From contig JAQFWX010000004.1 of NCBI GenBank assembly GCA_027605045.1, positions 1,808,683-1,872,682 on the forward strand: a stretch of 64,000 bases of DNA. Reading direction: 5' to 3'. The notes beneath the pieces are model-generated. The model saw nothing but the letters and a program-made list of their open reading frames with translations, searched no databases and was not told the DNA's origin. This document shows, in pieces, positions 1 through 9,679 of this stretch (its first letter is position 1; every line of letters starts with the position of its first letter). A program made the position numbers and the translations under genes. The DNA comes from Phallus indusiatus. Its lineage: Eukaryota; Basidiomycota; Agaricomycetes; Phallales; Phallaceae.

Positions 1-1762
1 TTTCAAACGCCTAATCACCTCAGCCAAAAAGAAAGAAAACGAAAGCAGTAACCTACCCCTAATAAAACATTCCGAGACATAAACGGCATGTTAATTTCCC
101 CTCTTTCGGAATTCACCGGCGCAGAAGCGGTCAAGTTCACCTGGGTTATGTATTTGTCGTATAGTAATTCAAAGGTGAACGTCTCTTGCCCAGCCGTCGA
201 GACATGCATAGCTGCAATTAAAAGAAAAAGGTGCGGATAAGCCAGATCTATTTCAAATGTCAGGAGTAATAACTTTTTGAAAATATATTCTCCACCTTAC
301 CCTTCAAAAACGGGAATTGGTTCCGATTCCGTTGAATGTTCATGCTCCGTTGATATACACTGGACTTTAACCAAGGTGCATCGGGAGTTAAACTTGCTAT
401 AGATGATACCTAAAGCTTTTTTTAGGTTCTACGTGTAAATAAGCCTAAGAAATAAATAAATAAATACCAATACACGAGTAAAGGTTCGAATATCCTTCGA
501 AAACGAGTATATCTCTTTGAAAGCAGCCTGTACTTCTGCATCAGAGAAAAAATCCTATTTCCCAGTGAGTTCTTCCTGAGCCTCTTCAGGAGAGAAACAA
601 TTACCTCTACGCATTTCAACCAAAGCGCTTGCCATTCTTCCGAGAAAATATGGTGATCTATGTCTGAGTCCGCGGACAAAATTTGTTTGAAGAATTGCAA
701 TAAATCCGGCACATCGTGACAGGAATTGACTCTCAGAACTCGATGAGAAAATCTACTTTTGACCCGCTTTTCCAGAAGGGTGAGACAGTCAATCCTGGAA
801 GTGATACCGATCACCAGTAAACCGCATTCTTTCCGAGAGGCTGTAGCCTTGCCCCGTTCCCTCGTCACCGCAGTTACAGGTAACTGAATGGCAGGGTCAG
901 CATGATTATCAGCTAACTCCCCGCGACATGATTGAACGGTGTCCAAAAGGCAGTAAAGCAGTGCTTGTCTAGCATGCTCAGTAAATTTATCAAAAGCATC
1001 CAAAATGAGTATTACAGGCCGTCCCAGGTTAGGAAGTGATCCAATCAACTGCGGCAGTCGAGAGGCTGGCGGTAGAGATAAATCGATCTCTTGACCCGAA
1101 TAGGGATCAGCTTCTTCGTACTCCATATGGTCCTCGCCTTCTTCAGCTTCGACAAAAACATCAATTCCAGACTGCTCTTGTATTTGACGCAAGATTTCGC
1201 GCATGGCCAGACGATCGGTTAGTTGCGAATGCCCCGAAAGCCGTATAATAATGGGAGGACGAGCCATAGCCTTGAATGACGAAATACCGCTTTCCACAAG
1301 CTACTGGCGAATTAGAACACGTCGAGGTCTCACGAGGGGAATTTTGTGATCTTGACTGACTTTGTTTTTACCACTCCCTCTTGGTCCTAGTATCAAACAA
1401 CTGTTGCCTTCCTGACGGCTGACAGTACCATCAATGAGCTCCTTCAGCTGTTCGCTTGCTTTTGCTTCCGATGAAGAATTGAATTCCATCAAGCTCAAAT
1501 CCTTGAGAGCGCGAAGTGCAGTTTGCTTTTGCACTCCAAAATGGGTGGTCAGATGGTCAGGTAAACGCGTTGGGAGACGAATTTCCTTCTTCAAGCAAGT
1601 TTCCTCATTCTGTGCAGTTTGCGAGCTTATCGGTGTCTCTTGAATATCATTCTCCAATTCTATCTTCCGTTTCTTTTTCGCAGGTAACTCTCGAAAAGCA
1701 TCCGAATTAGCTGAAGAACGCGTTATTCGACGCTCTATAGTTGAGGCTTGCCCTTTCGCCAT
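1..1762 (-). CDS. ORC4: Origin recognition complex subunit 4 (3' end beyond window)
   Basis: AAA+-like subunit of the origin recognition complex, which loads MCM helicases at replication origins in the nucleus. At least six exons can be followed: 1762-1361, 1300-605, 554-468, 409-301, 247-57 and from 10 off the left edge, with introns of 50-60 nt except where noted. Seen: a Walker A region GPRGSGKNK at the first junction, Walker B LILDAFDKF, the arginine-finger block LLEKRVKSRFSHR, and the C-terminal winged-helix segment with TFTFELLYDKY and MSRNVLLG, all matching ORC4 order. The first ATG in frame is at 1762; a longer frame upstream has only a non-ATG start. Two nucleotide-binding residues deviate from the family: Asn where Walker A has Thr/Ser, and Ala where Walker B has Glu. 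Head-to-head with MED20. The C-terminal tail is missing because of the window edge. Confidence 0.9.
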
Positions 1763-1952
1763 AGCGGATGCCAAAACGCGGGTGTAACAGACTTTTGTCA
1801 CACCATGTCACGTTCCTTCTTAGGCTTTTCTTAGTGAGAGCTTTATAAATGGGATTTACCGGGTATGAAACCGCCATTCAACATTTCTAAAGAGCCACAT
1901 GTGATTTTGTAGACTAGCACGATGGATAAATGCACCAGCAGCAGGTCTTGAA

Positions 1953-2917
1953 ATGACTTACGACAATATTCTTCGCAATCATGGGGTACGGTTTACTTTT
2001 GTCCATATGTCATGCTGCGGGACGGCGACTGATACTGCTGGTATAGGGTGTCTTCCGTGGTAAATGGAGCCTAACCGTTAGATCATATCGTTCTGTTCCA
2101 ATTCAAGACGAATCACCTTCCGCTGCTGGTAACACTTTGATGGACCGTACAATATGTGCCGTCACTATGGGCGACAACGTTTTTGTGCTACTAGAGGATC
2201 CATCAGCACCATCTCGGTCAGAAAGCGTAATGGCCATGCAAGACAACGATTCGTCAAACATTCCAGACGTATACTCTTCTCATTATCGGACGACTTATAT
2301 CACCGTGAATTCGCCTCAGTCGTTTGATGCACTGTTAACTCAGTTACGAGCACGATGGAGGTCTGCCCGTCAAAGTTCGAGTCAAAATGCAGGGTCTAGC
2401 TCGACGCAAGCACCCGTGCAACTATCCATTGAAGGCAATGCATTCTCTATTGGAACCGACTGGTGGGTAAGAGCTGGAAATGTCTTCCTTTCTGGTGGTA
2501 CCGTCAGAGGTATGTTGATAGAAGTAAGCACTGTTTACATGACATCGTCTTCCAAGTACCGGAGAATCAATCGGATTTTGCTAGGCTGAATATCTACCTT
2601 TACATGTTATGCCTATTCAATCACTGGACGGAACATCCGAGCTGTTATCCAACCTGCTCACATCCCTCCTTCCACGAGTTCCTGATGCAAAAACTGTGGC
2701 GGTAACTATTCCGCCTGGCCAATGGGACGAAGTACTATACAACGGAGAAAGTGCAGAATCCAATACAGATGAAGTTGTTGAGGATGTTGTGGATGACATC
2801 TATGTCTACGGACATCCTCCATTACATTATCGTAAAGGTGACTGGCATGGGATTGAGAGGGAGCGTAGAGCGGCTTTTCTGATTATTGGTGCTCTAAAGT
2901 CGGAGGGTCTCTTGTAG
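1953..2917 (+). CDS. MED20: Mediator subunit 20
   Basis: Head-module subunit of Mediator, which links activators to RNA polymerase II. Three exons (1953-1985, 2047-2523, 2585-2917) give 280 aa, with 61 nt introns that keep frame. Family landmarks: GKWSLTVRSYRS near the N-terminus, IEGNAFSIGTDWWVRAGNV, then SGGTVRGMLIEAEYLP across the second intron, followed by a C-terminal helical part. The start is uncertain: most MED20 proteins begin with a short MG-type peptide. The chosen ATG at 1953 is the one that joins the conserved exon in phase through the intron at 1986-2046. It shares about 190 bp of upstream DNA with ORC4. Confidence 0.8.
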
Positions 2918-3040
2918 TTCCTACTTTTATTACATACAGTATGTAAGTCTCTGATGTATCAAGCGTGGCTGAGCGCTTCTCGCTCGCGGCTACATATGTA
3001 ATGTCAATTGCTCGCACATTGGTATGGGCTTCTTCCACCC

Positions 3041-5028
3041 ATGCTCACTAATACAGGACACTCCACCCTTCGTCCTCTCTTAAACCTCAATCGGGGCAGA
3101 ACCTTTAATTCTGTATCTCATGCTACGACAAGTCAGAAGTCGCCTAGCGAACCGCTACATTTTTACCAGAACAAACAGGTTGAGTTGTATGCTTCGAGGA
3201 CGGTCAAGCCTTTGACTCTACGACAGTTGGTAAATAACCCCTTTAAATTCTATTTTACGCTTGTTCCAATGACATTTGTCACAGGTTTTCTTCGGAAAAT
3301 CTATGAACGAAGAACGTCTCATCAAAGTAGCAGGCAGTTTTATTTTAGTCGTAATCCGTTCTATGACTCATGGTATCCAAAGAGTGCAAACTATGTGCGG
3401 ACGGAACTACCAGTGAGAATTGCGCATCGTATTAGGTTTGTTTCAAGTTCATTTGTAACAAGAACAATGTGATTACATCGTTGGATTTAGAGATATGCAA
3501 GCCCTGCCATACGTCGTGGTATCCCGGGAGGGTGTGGCTAAAGTGTATGAGGTGAACCCTCTCTCATAACAATCCCAAAAATAATGCATTTCTCAAATGT
3601 TTCTTCCGAAGCTATACCGACATGCCTTCGAAAAGTTCGTAAGATGTCTATAATCTCTCGTGTGGATTCATTACGAACAGCGATGTATCACTAGGTTTCG
3701 ACGGTATCCACAAGTCAATTCTCTGGAAGAGAATGTCGAATTTTGTCGGTTCTTACGAAGTCTACTCACTTTGCAGTCAGTCCAAACGTTATGATTTCCA
3801 TTCATTATCTAAGAAATCTTCACTAGTCTTCCTGTCATACCAAATTTATATTTAGGACTTTCGCTCGCTTCTCATCACCTCCAGCCGGATCAACTGGATT
3901 CATTCATGAGACGGATGTTAGTCTCTCGAATCTCGCGAAGAGTGCTGGCAGAACACCATCTAGCCCTTTCGGCATCGTTTACCAAACATCGCAACACAAC
4001 AAGATCTGATCCTTACAAGGACGAGAATGTCGGAATCATATTTACTAACCTCTGCGTGAGATCTAGCGTCGAACATTGTGTCTCCTTATTGAAACTGTTT
4101 CCTCATACTGTTATTGACGATGATTGTGACATCTCTGAGCGTAATGGCAATTATCACCAAGGATGGCCGGAAGTCATCATTGACGGCGATTCTGATACGC
4201 GATTTTCTTATATCAAGGAGCATTTGGAATACATAGTATTCGAACTGTTAAAGAACGTGAGTCTATCCAGCAAATATTGGCTAGAGGAGTGATAAATGTA
4301 TATTTAGGCATTGCGGCATACCATATTGTACAATCGAAATTCGGGAAAACCTACACCTCCTGTTCGAGCTACAATTGTAGCAGGCCCCGATGACGTGTCA
4401 ATCCGAATATCTGATCAAGGTGATTTCGGCTTTCAAAATGATATGTATCTTATTATCGTTCAGTATATTGAATTCTTATTCAGGAGGTGGTCTTTATACC
4501 AATTCCGATATCCAGCATCCTTCAGATTTGTTTTCGTTCTCACATGTGCGTAATGCTGGGAGGTTGGATGATGTTCGACTGGAAGCCTTGCGTGACGCTG
4601 TATTGAGCCCAAGAGGTATACAGGGCACTGTACGCGAGCAAGTAGAACAAGAATGGGGGCAAACTGACTCGGATGACGAAAGGTCTGATCTACGGCAACG
4701 AGTTCAGGTTCCTGTTCGGATTGGAATCGGGTTACCGATGAGTAACGTCTATGCTGGGTATGCCTACTCGCTGATTTACGCACTCTATCGTTAATTCATT
4801 GTCTGGTCAGCTACTTTGGTGGCTCTCTGCAGCTCGTGCCGACCGACGGTTGGGGTAAGTTAAAGCACTCATTCTTTTGAAATGCATTAATCTCTTATTC
4901 ACCTACAGGAATGGACGCATATGTCCGATTACCAAGACTCGTAAGCCTTTGTTCAATATAAAATTAAATGAACACCGCTGTAAAACTTTCATATTCAGGG
5001 TAAAAATGTAGAAGGCATCGAGGTTTAG
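3041..5028 (+). CDS. Mitochondrial branched-chain ketoacid/pyruvate dehydrogenase kinase
   Basis: GHKL-fold protein kinase of the BCKDK/PDK family, which phosphorylates and inactivates a 2-oxoacid dehydrogenase E1 in the mitochondrial matrix. Twelve exons joined by introns of 50-64 nt give 456 aa with consistent phase. Seen in order: an N-terminal Ser/Thr/Arg-rich presequence, YASRTVKPLTLRQL, NYVRTELPVRIAHRIRDMQ (the lipoyl-domain-binding helical region), the His-containing helix RRVLAEHHLAL, N-box EYIVFELLKNALRH, G1 box SDQGGG, and G2 box GIGLPMSNVYA with a final LPRLGKNVEGIEV. The N- and G-boxes carry all expected ATP-binding residues. The start is the first ATG in frame. A pyruvate- versus branched-chain-specific role cannot be settled from sequence alone; yeast Pkp1/Pkp2 are the nearest named relatives. 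Confidence 0.88.
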
Positions 5029-5150
5029 CTTGATCAACTGATTTAGCATTTCTCTCACGTCAAACCATATGTATAGCATATTTTTGTATATTATCAAGAA
5101 ATCATTATGCAGGGGACTGGCCTGAATATATCAATCATAGAAGGGCGTTT

Positions 5151-5200
5151 ACGCGTCCATGAGTCCTCGTTCTATGAATAATGGGTCCATGTTGACGCGT
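5151..5200 (+). promoter_or_regulatory. Two MluI-box (ACGCGT) motifs upstream of ELG1
   Basis: ACGCGT occurs at 5151-5156 and 5195-5200, about 105-150 bp before the ELG1 start codon. In yeasts this hexamer is the MCB site bound by MBF to drive G1/S transcription of replication genes. That role here is inferred. The hexamer also occurs elsewhere in the window, including inside coding DNA, at about the frequency expected by chance, so only the pairing and position are notable. Confidence 0.4.
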
Positions 5201-5302
5201 CGCTGATGGATGCTGTTGGATGCTGTCTCGTCCAGCGCTTATACGCTACATTTCTCATTTCTTGTATACTCTCATTCTTACACACCTTTAAGGCGTTTGT
5301 GA

Positions 5303-8300
5303 ATGCCGGATAGAAAGCTCAAGAACAAGAATGACGAGAGAACGAGAACTAAACCTAAAGAGCGAAAACGCCAAGAAGAACCAGAAGATGTGACGAAGAG
5401 TGGGGAAGTTGATTCGGAGGTCAAGAATGTATATTTCAGTTTCATTGTATCTTGTGTTGCTTCACAAAGCTAATACCTTCTCAACTATACTAGGGAACTC
5501 GAAGCGTGCCTTCACGACAACAGGATTTATTTCGTTTTTACAAGAAAAGAGCTCGAGATCGAGACAATCTAGCTCACACGACTGAACGTGCGGAAGCGAA
5601 CATGGAACTACGGGCCTCTGACAATGTGTCTATGAGCTTGGAATCAGGCGAGGTATCTGCCAAAGACAATGGGTTAAGGATGAACCTAGCATCCTCGACC
5701 AGTGCCGCGATTAATGACAATGCGACTTTACTGAGCACCAGTGAGGACTAAATTATACATTTTATATCCACTGTTCATAGTTTCTGAAGGCCATAACTCA
5801 AAAAAATGCCGAAAGCGTGCACCGACATCTCACATACGTCATACCCAAGTCATCAGGAAGATACTTGTGCCCATCTCAATTTACATAACAGTCCCATACC
5901 AAACAGTTTATCTAATGCATCCTCTATACCTCCGATTGTCAATGTATCCGAAGTCATAGCGACGGGAGAATGCGTAAATCAGAGCACAGACGAAGGCTCG
6001 ATAGACCAAGGGCAATCCAACACGTCAACGGCACCTTCAATTACGCTCTGCAAACCTATAAACCAGGAAATCCCCACACAATGCGCAGCACTATCACAGC
6101 TACCGCTTTTATCCCATACACCTCAGAATTGGCACCTTCCTTTCCTGCCTGATGGGTCTTCATCGCGTCCTTCTCAACAGTCTTTATTTTTAACTACAGA
6201 TCCCCATACCAATAATTCCACCTCCACCTCTATAATCGATAATGATCGTAATGGGGAAACCAGCGCTGAGGATGCTTTGAAAAAGAGTGGGATTGTAGGT
6301 GACAGTGTCTGGTCAAGTCGGGCTATCGGGAGACGCAGGATGCCCGAGGAAAAGGTCTTTTCAAAACAGGCAACATTAGACTCAAGTAATTCGCATTACG
6401 GTACAGCGATGGCCTCATCTGTACCTGAGTCAGTATCGGAGGACGCGCAACCTGTTGAACAAGCATCCGAGCATGGGAGTGAGAAAGAAATGAGGTGTGA
6501 CCGTTTGGGGAGTGAAGAAGCTTCGGAACCAATATGCACAGCTTCACAGAATGTCAATGCAAATGAACCTGGAGTGGAAGACTTTAACTCTGCAAAGTCT
6601 ATCCATATACCTGATAGGTTTATGGAAGGGGGTGACTCTTTCGTAACCCCTATTGATTTGACAACATCTCCTAGGCCTGAGCATGGACCACTAACTAATA
6701 TCGTCAAATCCCCTCGAACTCGGTATGTATCCAGATCACTTTCTCAAGGGGGCTCGCTTCTTAATAAAGTATGTGCAAGCAGGCCTAGACTTACGACTTT
6801 ATCTGGCACAATTGCAAGTCGTGGAAGGACCCCCTCCCCAAGTTTAGGAAGTCAAGAGAAACCAATTGAAGTCGAAGTGCTTTCTCCAGCAAAGTTTACA
6901 GGAGAAACCTTAACACAATCTCAGTCCAAATTGTCTTCCAACAAAGCAGCTATTCGCAAATCGCAGCAGAACCCTCTTCAAATCCATCCCTTTTTCCAAA
7001 GAACTACAACCGCTACTACCCTTGCAAGCCGAGAGTCTGACAGGGATTTTGGTTTGGCCCGAACCCTTGAGATTTCTTCCACGGGACATGCGAATCAAAG
7101 CTTGGGTTCAGCTAAGTCTGCAAGCTTCCGGGCTGATGTCCGGAAAGCAAAAGGTAATAAAGACAAATCGAGCGATGAAGTGCAATGTGATATTACTGGT
7201 GTAGGCACCGACGTCATTTTCACACGCTCGACAAGCGAAAAAACCCGTTTCTGGGATTTCATTTCGAAGTCGACGAATTCAGCTTCTAGCTCGAATGCTA
7301 TTCGCACGACAGCTGCATCCCCGTCCTCGGTTCCTTCGAAGACACGGCTCCCTCTGGCGCCATGGCCCAATAGCAGAAATCAGCCTGTCTCGAAATTTCA
7401 AAAGCTAATCACGAAACCATCACCGTTTCCGAAATGCGTGGCGAGACTCAGGGGTGCCGACCAAACAGGAATTGAGAGATCACTCGCTGAACAATTGGGA
7501 CTAAATTGTAAACACAACCCACCTGACGAAGGGCTCTTATTAGCTTGGTCCTCCTTGAACATACCCAGTCGCTCATCTATTCGGGACGCTCTCAAAACAA
7601 TCCCGACTGAACATCAAGAGCATCCTGGAATTTCACGTGTCATTTCTGAAATAAAGAAAAAAGGAAAAGAAAGGGGGCGGAAGAGGATGCGGACACCCCT
7701 CGGGGTCACGGTTTGTGGACCACCAAATGGAAACCTCGGCGTGCCGCTGAAGTCCTAGGAAATGAATCACAGGCCTTGTACTTACGAGAATGGCTCAAGG
7801 CTCTATCAATTCAAAGCTTAACCGCAGAGAAAGCAAAACCCTGGGAGGAAGAAGAAAACGTAGAGAACAAGAAACATAGGAAGAAAAGAAAGGTGGAAGA
7901 GCAGAATCAAAAACGGCGTGTGGTTATCCGCAGCATAGAAAAACGAAAACGACGGCGAATTGAAAGTGATGAAGATTATGACGAAGGCACAAATTGGATT
8001 GTGGCTGACGACGAAGAGGATGAGATCGACGGGGGTGCAGGTGGGGACGCGGATGATTGGTTACCTCATGCGGGGAAATCGCCAGGCGACGATCGCAATG
8101 ATCACGAAGACTTCGAAAAGGAATTCTCAAGGCGATTGACTAATACTATACTAATAGCCGGAAAGTCTGGAACCGGAAAAACGAGCGCGGTTTACGCTTG
8201 TGCAACTGAGCTGGGATGGGAGATATTCGAGGTGTATCCCGGAATCGGAAAGCGGGCAGGAATGAATCTCGCTGAATTGGTTGGAAGCGTTGGACAGAAT

Positions 8301-9499
8301 CATATTGTGGGGAAGGTGAGCCAAAAACAAGCAGAAAGTATTTCCAACGAATGAACAGTTGACAGGGTATCAGGCAGTCAATTATTCTGCTGGAAGAAGT
8401 GGATATATTGTTTAAGGAAGACATCAATTTCTGGACAAGTGTGGTGAATATTATAAGCACATCACACCGACCTGTGATATTGACATGTAACGGTAAGCTT
8501 CGTCACTTGGCGAAATAAGCTGCCACAAAACTTAGCACAAATGAATAGACGCCTCAATAATTCCCCAGGACCTTTTGCCACTGCAAAAATGTCTAAGATT
8601 TGAAACGTGTCCGTGTGGACTGGCTTTGTCTTTCCTTCAGGCGGTGTGTATTGCGGAAGGATATGATGTGACGCGGAACCGTGTGGAGGAGGAATATGCC
8701 TTAACGGGCGGTGATGAGCCGGAATGGCCAGCTTCTGTAGCATTTCCCAGCGAGGCACTACCGAGTGCTGATTTGCGGAGTGCGCTGAACCGGTTACAAA
8801 TGGGATTAAGATTTCCCGTCTCCCAGGAGGAGGTTTTCGGGACCTACATGGAATGGAGCGCAGAAGAACACACGCTCAAGGACTGCGAATTGTACTCGGA
8901 AAGTGCATCATATGTCAATGCCTATCTTGACCAAATTGAGCAGGTGAGAAAAGTTCTTCCGTTTCGTTCCAAATTTGTATTCATCTCTCACGTTCGGAAT
9001 ATACTTGTTGCAGAAACTTGGATTCGAAACTCAAGGGGACGACGAAATAGGATATACTAGGCTGACAAACCCTGAGGAATACGCTGTCGCAGGCATGCAG
9101 AAGACTGATTTCAATAATTATTCCATGGCGTGCGATGCTCTCGCATGGTGTTGTCACGTGGTTAATGTTCCTTCCAACAAGAGCAAAACCACCCAAACCC
9201 AGCGCAAGCATCACTGGCTCATACAAACAAGGAGGCTTCTCGCGCGACAAGCAGCCTCTTTCCTCGACGAGATAATTAGCTTGCCGGGGCCCCTTCTCCC
9301 TCGCCACGAGGCTGTGTTGGAATATATACCAGCCGTACGATGGCTCGTTGCTCTCGACGACGCCCAGGATGTCCCTCCTCACTCGGCTACTGCCTCTCGT
9401 CGTCGATGGAGACACGTTCGGTACATGGATCTGGGCCAAGAAGCGCTCAATGCAGTCAGGGAATACTACGACATGTTCTTCCCACGCTGTATTACGTAA
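5303..9499 (+). CDS. ELG1: Elg1/ATAD5 PCNA-unloading RFC-like ATPase
   Basis: Large subunit of the Elg1-RFC-like complex, which unloads PCNA from chromatin after replication. Seen: a basic N-terminus; a canonical PIP box QQDLFRFY at 5518-5541; a long disordered Ser/Thr-rich region (to about 7600); LWTTKWKPRRAAEVLGNE, the family entry to the ATPase; a KR/acidic insert; Walker A GKSGTGKTS; IFEVYPGIGKRAGMNL; Walker B SIILLEEVD; and a C-terminal domain ending at 9499. Clear introns: 5429-5493, 8315-8368 and short ones near 8491-8546 and 8945-9012. Two joins are not clean. Near 5741-5815 the frame needs either a 75 nt intron or a 49 nt intron plus one base in an A run. At 7673-7677 the frame is restored exactly if one G is missing from a G run. 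Two ACGCGT motifs lie upstream. Confidence 0.87.
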
Positions 9500-9679
9500 G
9501 GAAGATACATCACTCATCAGTTTTGCATAGTGCTTTCTTTTCTATTTTTCTCCTTTCGCCTCTTTTATTTCTTTTTTTCCTCCTCCTCCCCTTCCCTTCT
9601 CTCCAGTCGGTCTAAGGCCCTGTGTTCGTCTTTTGCAAGGGTCGATCTCAGTTTTTCTTTTTCAACGGAATAGATAATT

